A stretch of 64,000 bases of DNA from Halegenticoccus tardaugens (GTDB lineage: Archaea > Halobacteriota > Halobacteria > Halobacteriales > Haloferacaceae): positions 478,079 through 542,078 of the forward strand of contig NZ_SDIC01000004.1 in NCBI RefSeq assembly GCF_004116405.1. Reading direction: 5' to 3'. Position numbers and translations under genes: made by a program. This document shows, piece by piece, positions 26,479 to 33,974 of the stretch (position 1 is the stretch's first letter; each line of letters begins with the position of its first letter). The notes under the pieces were generated by a model that saw only the letters and a list, made by a program, of their open reading frames with translations, searched no databases and was not told the origin of the DNA.

Positions 26479-28149
26479 CTACGTCGCGGCGTCCTCCGTC
26501 CGATCGCGGAGTTCGGTCCGCCGGATCTTCCCGGTCACCGTCTTGGGGAGGTCGTCGACGAACTCGATCTCGCGCGGGTACTCGTGGGCCGAAAGCTCCG
26601 TGCGCACGTGGTCTCGGATCTCGTCCTTCAGCGACGCCGTCGGCTCCGTCGCCCGGTCGAGGACGACGTAGGCTTTCACGATGTTGCCCCGCTCCGGGTG
26701 CGGCTTCGGCACCACCGCAGCCTCCGCGACGGCCGGGTGCTCGCCGAGCGACGACTCGACCTCGAACGGACCGATCCGGTAGCCCGAGGAGATGATCACG
26801 TCGTCCGCGCGCCCCTCGAACCAGAAGTAGCCGTCCTCGTCCGTGCGCGCGAGGTCGCCCGAGAGGTACCAGCCGTTCTCGAAGCACGCCGCGGTCTTCC
26901 CGGGTTTCTCCCAGTACTCGGCGAAGAAACACGGGAAGTCGCCGCGGTGGGCGATCTCGCCGGTCTCGCCCGGCGGAAGCGGCTCGGCCGTCTCGGGGTC
27001 GACGATCGCCGACTCGACGCCGGGGAGGGGTTTTCCCATGCTCCCCGGCCGCACCTCCATCGTCGGGTAGTTGTTGATCACCATGTTCCCCGTCTCGGTC
27101 TGGCCGTAGGTGTCGTGGACGGTCACGCCGAGGCGCTCTCTGCCCCAGTCGACGACGCCGGCGCTGAGGGGTTCGCCGATCGACAGCGCGTGCCGGAGGT
27201 CGAGGTCGACGCCGTCGAGCACGTCCTCGTTCGCCCGCAGCATCCGGTAGGCGGTCGGCACGCTGAACAGGACGGTGACCGGGTACTCGTCGAGGAGGGC
27301 GGCCCACGTCGCCGGGTCGAACTCGCCCTCGTAGGTGAAAAGCTCCGCGCCCCAGAACCACGCGCCGAGCGTGTTGATCGGCCCGGTCAACCACCCGAGG
27401 TCGGCGGTGCTCCAGTAGAGGTCGCCCGGTCGAAGGTCGACCGCGAACCGCTGCGTCGCCGCGACGCCGGCGATCCAGCGGTGCTCGTGGAGGACGCCCT
27501 TCGCGAGCCCCGTCGTCCCGCTCGTGTAGTACAGGAGCGCGTCGTCCTCGCCGCCCGTCTCCGCCGCCTCGTAGGTCGCGCTCGCGCCGGCGACGGCGGC
27601 GCGGAAGTCCAGATCGCCCTCGCGGACCCCGTCGCCGTCGCCCGCCCGATCGAGGACGATCACCGTCTCGACCGACGGCGCGTCCGAGAGCGCCCCCGCG
27701 ATAGTCCGGCGGTTCGCCGCGGTCGTCACGACGGCGCTGGCGTCGCAGTCGGCGAGGCGGTAGGCGATGCCGTCGGGGCCGAACCGTTCGTTGACGCTCC
27801 CCCAGACCGCCCCGCGCTTCAGCGTCCCGACGAGCGCCACGTAGTGCTCCGGCACCCGCGGCATGTAGGAGAACACCCGGTCGCCGCGCTCTAAGCCCGC
27901 CGATTCGAGCGCGTTCGCGAACGCGTTCGACCGCTCCCGCAGCGCCGCGAACGTCAGCGTCTCGCGCTCGCCGTCCGTCCCGACGTAGCGGAGCGCGACC
28001 GCCTCCGGGTCGTCCGCGTGGCGGTCGCACACCTCGTGCGCGATGTTGAGTCGCTCCGGCGCGTCCCCGTCGGCCTCGGCGTAGATGTCGTCCCACGCGA
28101 ACGTCTCGCGGTACTCCTCGTAGGAGGTGAGGTTGTGATCTGCCATCAT
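26479..28149 (-). CDS. AMP-forming acyl-CoA synthetase (acetyl/medium-chain type)
   Basis: 556 aa ANL superfamily enzyme. P-loop-like motif YYTSGTTGLAKG (about 177-188), aromatic/adenylate motif DTYGQTETGN, hinge SGYRIGPFEVES and the C-terminal lysine motif PKTVTGKIRRTEL. It activates a carboxylic acid to acyl-AMP and then acyl-CoA. The chain length cannot be read from sequence; the sequence type resembles bacterial and archaeal medium-chain or propionyl-like ligases more than classic Acs. Start MM at 28149/28146. Monocistronic by spacing. Confidence 0.88.
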   Translation of the reverse strand: MMADHNLTSYEEYRETFAWDDIYAEADGDAPERLNIAHEVCDRHADDPEAVALRYVGTDGERETLTFAALRERSNAFANALESAGLERGDRVFSYMPRVPEHYVALVGTLKRGAVWGSVNERFGPDGIAYRLADCDASAVVTTAANRRTIAGALSDAPSVETVIVLDRAGDGDGVREGDLDFRAAVAGASATYEAAETGGEDDALLYYTSGTTGLAKGVLHEHRWIAGVAATQRFAVDLRPGDLYWSTADLGWLTGPINTLGAWFWGAELFTYEGEFDPATWAALLDEYPVTVLFSVPTAYRMLRANEDVLDGVDLDLRHALSIGEPLSAGVVDWGRERLGVTVHDTYGQTETGNMVINNYPTMEVRPGSMGKPLPGVESAIVDPETAEPLPPGETGEIAHRGDFPCFFAEYWEKPGKTAACFENGWYLSGDLARTDEDGYFWFEGRADDVIISSGYRIGPFEVESSLGEHPAVAEAAVVPKPHPERGNIVKAYVVLDRATEPTASLKDEIRDHVRTELSAHEYPREIEFVDDLPKTVTGKIRRTELRDRTEDAAT

Positions 28150-28252
28150 CTATCGTGTCACTCGTACCCGTAATAGAAGTACTCCCGGTGTCGGCGGATC
28201 GAACCGGCGGCAGTCGCGTTCGGCGATGCAGTGATGAAGCGTCGGTCCCGAC

Positions 28253-28930
28253 CTACAGCGAGTCGGCCAGCCGCCGGAGCGCGTCGCCGCCCTCCTCCCG
28301 GATGGGGTTTCCGTGACCGACGGCGACCACCTCGACGTCCGGCGTCCGGTCCGCCAGCGTCCGGATGCTCTCCGCGTTCGTCGCGGTGTCGTACGTGATG
28401 ATCCACGGCGAGGCGGCGAGTTCGCCGTTCACCGCGCGGACGACGTCGCCGACGAAGGCGACGCCGTACTCCTCGTGGACGTAGGCCGTGTGCCCCGGCG
28501 TGTGGCCCGGGAGCCGGTGTGCGACGAAACCGCCGATCCGGTCGCCGTCCTCGACGGTTTCGATCGGGAAATCCGGTCGAGTGAGAAGAAGACCGAAGAG
28601 ACGCTGGATGAGCCCCTTGTGGTTCGAGAGCGGGGGGCGCTCCGATCCGGCGAGGAACCGGGCGTCCGGATCGCCCATGTAGACGGGCGCGTCGAGGTCC
28701 AACGCCGCGAGCGTTCCGACGTGGTCAACGTCGAAGTGGGTGACGAGCACCCGGTCGATCCCCTCGACGTCGAACCCGGCGTCCGCGATTCGCGTCCGGA
28801 TCTTCTCGACGTCCCACGGCTTCCCGGCGTCGATGAGCGTCACGCCCTCGTCGTCGTCGACGAGGTACGCGTTGACGCTGCCGAGTTCGAGGCGGAAGAC
28901 GCGGTTCGGCGGAACAGGCATACCGTACAT
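28253..28930 (-). CDS. MBL-fold metallo-hydrolase (glyoxalase II-like)
   Basis: 225 aa. Metal-binding region THFDVDHVG at 64-72, where the second ligand of the usual HxHxDH is Asp67 instead of His (HxDxDH). Later ligands look normal: LPGHTPGH, FVGDVV and VAVGHGNP. Family members hydrolyse thioesters, lactones or phosphoesters; the substrate here is unknown. It lies just downstream of gvpM on the same strand but is separated from it by a T6 tract. Confidence 0.83.
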   Translation of the reverse strand: MYGMPVPPNRVFRLELGSVNAYLVDDDEGVTLIDAGKPWDVEKIRTRIADAGFDVEGIDRVLVTHFDVDHVGTLAALDLDAPVYMGDPDARFLAGSERPPLSNHKGLIQRLFGLLLTRPDFPIETVEDGDRIGGFVAHRLPGHTPGHTAYVHEEYGVAFVGDVVRAVNGELAASPWIITYDTATNAESIRTLADRTPDVEVVAVGHGNPIREEGGDALRRLADSL

Positions 28931-28943
28931 TCACGCGCCACTG

Positions 28944-28952
28944 ACAAAAAAC
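28944..28952 (-). terminator. oligo-T after gas-vesicle gvpM
   Basis: Reading on the - strand there are six T (28946-28951) about 20 bases after the gvpM stop. An archaeal oligo-T terminator here would end the gvpF-M transcript and isolate the MBL hydrolase gene. Confidence 0.4.
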
Positions 28953-28971
28953 GAGACGGCCGACCACCCGG

Positions 28972-29451
28972 TCACTCGCCGGGACCCGGTTCGTCGCGGT
29001 CCGGCTGGTCGCGGTCCGACTCGCCGAGGGCTTCGGTCACGTCCGACTCGTCGAGCGTCTCCGCCAGGCCAGACTCGTCGACGGCTTCGGCCACGTCGGG
29101 AGTGTCGGGGACGTCGGCGTCCGGCCGCCGGGTCGGTGCCTCGTCGCCGGGGCTCGTCGTCACTCGCCGGCTCGCCCGACCCGGTTCGTCCGTCTTCGGG
29201 TTCGGTCGGCTCCCCGCGCCGATCCGTGACGATCGTTCTCGCCGCCGCCGCCGCTGGTCCACGTCCCACTCCTCGAAGATGCCGTACTCGGTCATCGTCG
29301 TCATGCCCGCCAGCGCGGCCCGGAGTTTGAGGCCGACGAGCGGCACGTCCGCGACCGTGATCACCACGTCCGCCTCGACGACCGCGCCCCGTTCGAGGAG
29401 CACGTCGAGCAGGTCGACCAGCACGTCGTCCGTATCACGCGCCGGTTCCAT
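28972..29451 (-). CDS. gvpM: Gas vesicle protein GvpM (GvpA family, acidic tail)
   Basis: 159 aa from ATG 29451 (MEPARDTDD, matching the family's usual MEP start); an ATG at 29460 is also possible. The first about 75 residues are the GvpA-like core (DVLLERGAVVEADVVITVAD, then MTTMTEYGIFEEWDVD). The rest is a long Arg-rich then Asp/Glu-rich tail not needed for the fold, ending SDRDQPDRDEPGPGE. GvpM is essential in Halobacterium and thought to nucleate vesicle formation with GvpF and GvpL. The gvpL stop overlaps its start region. Confidence 0.9.
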   Translation of the reverse strand: MEPARDTDDVLVDLLDVLLERGAVVEADVVITVADVPLVGLKLRAALAGMTTMTEYGIFEEWDVDQRRRRRERSSRIGAGSRPNPKTDEPGRASRRVTTSPGDEAPTRRPDADVPDTPDVAEAVDESGLAETLDESDVTEALGESDRDQPDRDEPGPGE

Positions 29452-30262
29452 CCCCCTCATCCCCCTCGCCTCCGAGTTCCGGCGCGAACGTGTACGGCGG
29501 CCACGGACCGGTGAACCGAACCTCCACGCCCGGATCGGCCGCGATCGATTCGAGTTCGTCGCCGAGGGCGTCCGCCCCCTCGTCCGTCGCCAGCGCGGCG
29601 AACCGGGCGAACGGCTCCGCACGCTCCTCGTCGTCGCCGAGTTCGAGCCCGACGGATCGACGCTCTCCGAGGTCGCGAAGTTCCTCGACGTGCGGTCGCA
29701 GCCGCCCCGCGAGCGCCGCCGTCTGCTCCTCCCGGCGCTCGCGGAGCAGCCCTCTGAGCCGCCGGTCGTACTGCTTTTCGAGCAGGAACCCCTTCCCCTC
29801 AGACGCCTCCGAGAGCCGCTCGCCCAGCTCCCGAAGCTCCTCGTCCTCCTCGGCGATGGCCGCCGCCGCCTCGTCGTCGTCGCGAGCGACCTCGATGCGG
29901 TACTCCCAGCGCCCCGAAAGCTCCTCCAGGTGGCGGCCGAGCGTCGCCGACTCCTCTCGGAGCCACTCGCGGACCCGCGCGTCGTCGCCCTTCAGGATCG
30001 TGTCGAACTGGAACGGCAGCGGGGTGCCGAACGCCTCGCCGGCCTCGTCGACGACCTCCTGGTGGCGGAGCAGCCAGCGCCGGATCTCGGCCGGCGAATC
30101 CGAGTCGAAGAGCGCCTCGCAGGGCTGGACGACCGCGCCAAGGCCGCCCTCGGCGACGACGGACACCGATCCGTCGTCGAGACCGGTCGCCGAGAACGTC
30201 GGATCGGGGTCGTCCGCCCGGACGACGCAGTAGAGGTACCGCCCCTCGTCGAACGCCGTCAT
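29435..30262 (-). CDS. gvpL: Gas vesicle protein GvpL
   Basis: 275 aa, GvpL/GvpF family. Begins RYLYCVVRADDPDP; the end carries the family signature RFTGPWPPYTFAPEL, matching RYSGPWAPYNFVDI in GvpF of the same cluster. The central part is helical and charged (AAAAIAEEDEELRELGERLS). An essential accessory protein that binds several other Gvp proteins. Start ATG overlaps the gvpK stop. Confidence 0.93.
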   Translation of the reverse strand: MTAFDEGRYLYCVVRADDPDPTFSATGLDDGSVSVVAEGGLGAVVQPCEALFDSDSPAEIRRWLLRHQEVVDEAGEAFGTPLPFQFDTILKGDDARVREWLREESATLGRHLEELSGRWEYRIEVARDDDEAAAAIAEEDEELRELGERLSEASEGKGFLLEKQYDRRLRGLLRERREEQTAALAGRLRPHVEELRDLGERRSVGLELGDDEERAEPFARFAALATDEGADALGDELESIAADPGVEVRFTGPWPPYTFAPELGGEGDEGDGTGA

Positions 30263-30648
30263 CGCTCGGCTCCGTGCGCCTCCGCGCCGGTCGATTCGGA
30301 CCGACCTCGACGCCGTTCGGCGTCGCTCGGCTCGTCGATCACCGCGTAGCCGAGCGACTCCCGTCCGTCGATCCGCCTGACCGCGTCCTCGACGAGCGAC
30401 GAGAGGTCGCCGCGCAACTGGTCGACGCCCTCCCCGATGTCCTGTTCCTCCTTGAGCCGATCGAGTTCGTCCTCCATCGCGGCGAGCTGGCTACCCAGTC
30501 GCTCTATCTCGTCGTCCGTGAGCGACCCGGACTCCATCCGGCGGACCGCCTCCCGCTCCAGCGCGTCGAGGAGGAGTTCGACGACGGTCACGACGAGCGT
30601 CATCAGCCCGTCGCTCGCCTCGTCGCCGTCGAGATCAAGCGTCGTCAT
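30259..30648 (-). CDS. gvpK: Gas vesicle protein GvpK
   Basis: 129 aa. Starts MTTLDLDGDEASDGLMTLVV; the characteristic GvpK helix follows (TVVELLLDALEREAVRRMES) and then a charged helix (LGSQLAAMEDELDRLKEEQD). GvpK is one of the eight genes required for vesicle formation in Halobacterium. The start overlaps the gvpJ end by 14 bases. Confidence 0.93.
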   Translation of the reverse strand: MTTLDLDGDEASDGLMTLVVTVVELLLDALEREAVRRMESGSLTDDEIERLGSQLAAMEDELDRLKEEQDIGEGVDQLRGDLSSLVEDAVRRIDGRESLGYAVIDEPSDAERRRGRSESTGAEAHGAER

Positions 30649-31159
30649 CCGATCCCTCCCCGCCGTCCTCGTCGCCGTCGGTCTCACCGCCGTCGCTCCC
30701 CGCGCCGCCGTCCGCATCGCCCCCGTCCGTGCCACCATCGCTCCCGTCGTCGCCGGCCGCTTCGTCGTCGGCCTCTCCGTCGCCGTCCGCTCCGTCGTCT
30801 GAACCCCGTCCTCGGCTCTCGTCCTCGCTCTCGGTTTCGGCCGAGTCGTCGACCGGGGCAGTCACGATCAGCTTCTCTCGCTCCGCCTCCTCGTCCTCGA
30901 CGGACGACGCGTCGACGGTTTCGAGGGGCCGCGAGCGGCCGGTGATCTCCTCGACCCGTTCCATGTCGGTCCCGTCCGGGAATTCGAGCCCGTACTGCGC
31001 GGCCGTTTCGAAGGATGCGATCGCCGCCCGGAGCTTGATCCCGAGCAGCTCGGTCTCCCCGACGGTGACGACGATGTCCGCGTTGATCACGACGCCCTTG
31101 TCGAGCAGCATCTCGACGACGTCGGCGAGGCTGTCCCGTCGCTGCGGTCGGCTACTCAT
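30635..31159 (-). CDS. gvpJ: Gas vesicle protein GvpJ (GvpA family, extended acidic tail)
   Basis: 174 aa. The first about 75 residues are a GvpA-like core (RDSLADVVEMLLDKGVVINA, then LLGIKLRAAIASFETAAQYG). Typical GvpJ ends near residue 110-115; here a tail of Asp/Gly/Glu repeats (for example DGGDADGGAGSDGGETDGDE) extends it by about 60 residues. A minor shell or cap component needed for assembly. The ATG at 31159 is preferred; upstream ATGs at 31168 and 31165 overlap the preceding gene more. Confidence 0.92.
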   Translation of the reverse strand: MSSRPQRRDSLADVVEMLLDKGVVINADIVVTVGETELLGIKLRAAIASFETAAQYGLEFPDGTDMERVEEITGRSRPLETVDASSVEDEEAEREKLIVTAPVDDSAETESEDESRGRGSDDGADGDGEADDEAAGDDGSDGGTDGGDADGGAGSDGGETDGDEDGGEGSDDDA

Positions 31160-32045
31160 CGTCATCACCCCGTTCCTTCAGGAATCGATCGCCGTAGATC
31201 CGCTCGTGGTTCGGCGCGCTGGAGTAGCGCGTCTCCTTCGGGACGGTCGAAAACTGCGCCGCCCCGCGAACGGCGGTCCGACGCGACGGGAGCGTCGAGA
31301 ACGCGGTCGGGTTCCGCGAGTTCGGCTGACCGACCGACGACGTCCGCTTTTCGTTCTCCTCTCGGAGCGCGTCCAGCTTGCGGTGCGCCACGATCAGCCC
31401 CTCCCGGAACTCCTCGACCGCCTCGTTGATCCCCATCTGCACGGTCGCCTGATACGCCTCCAGGTTCTCCGGCGACCCCAACCCGTCGCCGTCGGTCGAG
31501 CCGTCGTCCGCCCCGCTGAGGTCGACGTCGACCATCTCCTCCGCGTCGATATCGACCATCTCGCCCGCGTCGACGTCGTCCCCGTCCACGCCGGGGAGCA
31601 GGTCACCGTCGTCGCCGTCGTCCCCCGTCACGTCGCCGACCGCGTCGTCCAGCTCCCGCTTGTTCCGCCAGAACTCCCTGACGTCGACGCTGTCGAGGAG
31701 TTCGGAGAGTTCGACGAGCGCCGGAACGTTCTCGAGCGATACGGCCTCGTCGGGATCCGCTTCCTCGATCGCCTTCGAGACGCCGTCCGCGTCGATCACG
31801 GACGGGAGTTCGCCGAGGTTTATCGCGTCCGGGAGGGAGTCCAGATCGACGGTTTCGAGGAGCTCTTCGAGCTCTTCGAGCACCTCTCGGAGCTCTTCGA
31901 GTTCCGTCCCGGATTCGTCGCCGGCGACGCCCTCGCTCTCGTCCCCCGTTCCGTCCCCGGTCCCGCCGACGGCGTCGACCACCCCTTCCACCGCATCCGT
32001 GATTTCTTCCATCGTTCCCTCCGCGCCGGAATCGTCTCCGCTCAT
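31152..32045 (-). CDS. gvpI: Gas-vesicle cluster protein at the gvpI position
   Basis: 297 aa. The N-terminal part is acidic and leucine-rich (LEELREVLEELEELLETVDL) with motif-like repeats (LPDAINLGELPSVIDADGV, SLENVPALVELSELLDSVDV). The basic C-terminus contains FSTLPSRRTAVRGAAQFSTV and ends with NHERIYGDRFLKERG. It lies exactly where gvpI sits in known clusters (between H and J), but it is much longer than the small basic GvpI of Halobacterium. The name is given by position only. It may help nucleation or GvpH binding. Confidence 0.6.
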   Translation of the reverse strand: MSGDDSGAEGTMEEITDAVEGVVDAVGGTGDGTGDESEGVAGDESGTELEELREVLEELEELLETVDLDSLPDAINLGELPSVIDADGVSKAIEEADPDEAVSLENVPALVELSELLDSVDVREFWRNKRELDDAVGDVTGDDGDDGDLLPGVDGDDVDAGEMVDIDAEEMVDVDLSGADDGSTDGDGLGSPENLEAYQATVQMGINEAVEEFREGLIVAHRKLDALREENEKRTSSVGQPNSRNPTAFSTLPSRRTAVRGAAQFSTVPKETRYSSAPNHERIYGDRFLKERGDDDE

Positions 32046-32578
32046 CGCGTCGTCACCCCGCCGTCCGAGTCGCCTTCGGCGTCGATCTCGATCTCGAGGA
32101 CCCCGTTGTTGTACGTCGCCCCGCCGACGACCCGCCCCTCCGACGGCAGGTCGACCCGGGCGACCGGTTCGCCGTCGCTCGCGACCGTCAGCCGCCGGCC
32201 GGTGACGCCCGCGGCGAGCGTCTCGGGGTCGACGTCCGGCAGGTCCACCGAGACGACGGCCCCGTCGGCGGTGGGACGAACGCTGACCGGTCGGTCGGTT
32301 CGCGGTGACCGCTCGTCGCGGTCCCGTCCGTCTTCCGGGCGGCGATCGCTTCGGGGACGGCGTCCGTCGTTCGGGCGGCGTCCGTCGTCGCGCTCCCCGC
32401 CGAGGCCGACGCGGACCGAGTACCCGTACTCGACGTGCGACCCGCGAGATCTCGCGTCTCGGGACCGGTGTTCGAACCGCTTTCCTTCCGCTTCCAGCTC
32501 GCGCGCGGTTTCGACGAGGCGGCGGATCGCGGCGGCGAGGCCGCCGGATCGCTCGCGGTCGCGGTCGTCGGACGTCAT
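32042..32578 (-). CDS. gvpH: Gas vesicle protein GvpH (Hsp20-like)
   Basis: 178 aa from the ATG at 32578. The N-terminal helix (GLAAAIRRLVETARELEAEG) is followed by an Arg/Asp-rich linker (about 60-95), then an alpha-crystallin-like C-terminal half (VSVDLPDVDPETLAAGVTGR, NNGVLEIEIDAEG). GvpH is dispensable in Halobacterium and acts as a chaperone interacting with GvpI and GvpA. Start and stop overlap the neighbouring genes. Confidence 0.88.
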   Translation of the reverse strand: MTSDDRDRERSGGLAAAIRRLVETARELEAEGKRFEHRSRDARSRGSHVEYGYSVRVGLGGERDDGRRPNDGRRPRSDRRPEDGRDRDERSPRTDRPVSVRPTADGAVVSVDLPDVDPETLAAGVTGRRLTVASDGEPVARVDLPSEGRVVGGATYNNGVLEIEIDAEGDSDGGVTTR

Positions 32579-32826
32579 CCCATCACCTCCACCTTGCTCC
32601 GGACGTTCTCGTGAGCGCGCTCCGCAGCTTCGAGCTGCGCCTCCAGCTCGCTTTTGCGGCGCTCGTACTCCGCTTTCGATCGATCGCCGAGTTCGAACAG
32701 CAACTGGTTCTCCTTTATGTCGTCCATGATCGCCTCCCGGTCGTACATTTCGTCGATCGCCATCGCGTGGATGACGTCGAGGATCGACACGAACGGTTTG
32801 ATGAGCAGGTCGTCGAGTACGAACAT
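32575..32826 (-). CDS. gvpG: Gas vesicle protein GvpG
   Basis: 83 aa, the usual GvpG size. The hydrophobic N-terminus (MFVLDDLLIKPFVSILDVIH) is followed by a charged coiled coil (RSKAEYERRKSELEAQLEAA). Essential accessory protein that interacts with GvpF. It overlaps gvpH by 4 bases and follows gvpF by 3 bases. Confidence 0.93.
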   Translation of the reverse strand: MFVLDDLLIKPFVSILDVIHAMAIDEMYDREAIMDDIKENQLLFELGDRSKAEYERRKSELEAQLEAAERAHENVRSKVEVMG

Positions 32827-32829
32827 TCT

Positions 32830-33462
32830 TTATCTCCGTTGTGCCCCGATTTCGATGTCCACGAAGTTGTACGGTGCCCACGGTCCGCTGTACCGGACGC
32901 GGAGCGCGTCGCCGTAGTCGTCGCGGATCGACGAGACGACGTCGCCGAACGCGGACTCCTCGTCCCGGTCGACGAGGTACGCCCGGTTCAGAACGAGCCG
33001 GTCGCTGTACAGGTCGTCCTCGGTCTCCCGGAGACTCACGCCGGCGAGCCGTTCGCCGACGTCCTCGCGGACCGCCTCGCGGTCGAGCGAGCCGTCCTCG
33101 TCGGCGACGAGTTTCACGCCGAGTTCGAACGTCCCGTCGAGGTCGTTGAGCGCGCGCCTGAAGGCGCGCCGTCCGCCGCGAAGTACGCTCTTGAGCGTGC
33201 GGCCGCTCTTGAACACCATTCCGAACCGCATCGGGACGATCGTCCGCCCGCCGTCGTAGAGCAACACCTCGCGGAGGACCTCGTCGTGGGCGCGGGTGTT
33301 CTCGTCCGTCCGCTCCGGTTCCATCGTGTCGATGTCGCTCACGACGGCCGAAAGCGACCGATAGTCGACCGTCCTGATCGGCGTTCCGCCCTCGACGCCG
33401 CGTTCGTCCAGTTCGATCGACTCCTTTTCTATCACGCCGTAAGTGTACAGGTTCGAACTCAT
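32830..33462 (-). CDS. gvpF: Gas vesicle protein GvpF
   Basis: 210 aa, GvpL/GvpF family. Starts NLYTYGVIEKESIEL; core RTIVPMRFGMVFKSGRTLKS; ends RVRYSGPWAPYNFVDIEIG. GvpF binds GvpA and is essential for vesicle nucleation. It is the first gene of the - strand gvp unit, divergent from gvpA. Confidence 0.94.
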   Translation of the reverse strand: MSSNLYTYGVIEKESIELDERGVEGGTPIRTVDYRSLSAVVSDIDTMEPERTDENTRAHDEVLREVLLYDGGRTIVPMRFGMVFKSGRTLKSVLRGGRRAFRRALNDLDGTFELGVKLVADEDGSLDREAVREDVGERLAGVSLRETEDDLYSDRLVLNRAYLVDRDEESAFGDVVSSIRDDYGDALRVRYSGPWAPYNFVDIEIGAQRR

Positions 33463-33484
33463 GCGTACCCTCTCGCGTCCGTGA

Positions 33485-33501
33485 CTCCTCGCGCCGAGGA
33501 G
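33485..33501. repeat. inverted repeat in gvpF leader
   Basis: CTCCTCG (33485-33491) pairs with CGAGGAG (33495-33501) around a CGC loop. In the expected gvpF 5' leader (- strand) the stem could fold and affect start access. It may act in post-transcriptional control; this is inference. Confidence 0.45.
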
Positions 33502-33565
33502 ACGCGCGGTACCGCGGTCAGCGTCTACCTACCGGATGGAAGTGTCCAACGGGGTAAACAATGAC

Positions 33566-33600
33566 GGCCGGTCGCCGCCGCACCGGCCAGTGCGATTAAG
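33566..33600 (+). promoter_or_regulatory. gvpA promoter with upstream inverted repeat
   Basis: A TATA-like GATTAAGTG centred near 33597 lies about 28 bases before the gvpA ATG, fitting a leaderless mRNA. Immediately upstream is a perfect inverted repeat GGCCGGT (33566-33572) / ACCGGCC (33582-33588), a candidate operator. GvpD/GvpE regulators are not encoded nearby. Confidence 0.5.
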
Positions 33601-33625
33601 TGTTTCTCCGCCGTTTTCGTCACCG

Positions 33626-33901
33626 ATGCCATCCGAACGTCCGGGTTCATCTAGTCTGGCCGAGGTTCTCGACCGGATCCTCGACAAGGGTATCGTCATC
33701 GACATCTGGGCGCGGGTTTCGGTCGTCGGGATCGAGATCCTCACGGTGGAGGCGCGGGTCGTCGTGGCTTCGGTCGACACGTTCCTCCACTACGCGGCGG
33801 AGATATCGAAGATAGAACAGGCGACCGAGTCGGGCGAACTCGAGGACCTCCAGGACCTCGAAATCAAGCGGAGCCCGGCGATGAGAGCCGACGCGCAGTA
33901 G
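33626..33901 (+). CDS. gvpA: Gas vesicle major structural protein GvpA
   Basis: 91 aa. Core [20 protein letters not shown] (8-27), [20 protein letters not shown] (28-47), [20 protein letters not shown]: the near-invariant GvpA sequence. The C-terminal about 20 residues vary between species. GvpA polymerises into ribs that form the gas-permeable vesicle wall. The ATG at 33626 fits the family start; upstream in-frame starts do not. First gene of the + strand unit, 73 bp before gvpO. Confidence 0.97.
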   Translation: MPSERPGSSSLAEVLDRILDKGIVIDIWARVSVVGIEILTVEARVVVASVDTFLHYAAEISKIEQATESGELEDLQDLEIKRSPAMRADAQ

Positions 33902-33974
33902 CCGTTCCGGTACCCGCGGCTCTCCATCCGACCGACCGCGCCGCTCGACCGCCAACCTCTCGGAGAAATCAGAC

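Noticed and set aside
26232..27894. Open frames on the + strand from the hairpin region into the acyl-CoA synthetase.
   Set aside because: They run antisense to a clear synthetase gene and have no family-like motif. The hairpin region is better explained as non-coding.
33536..33625. N-terminal extension of GvpA from an upstream start.
   Set aside because: The residues are polar and unlike any GvpA, and the region contains the TATA element and inverted repeat.
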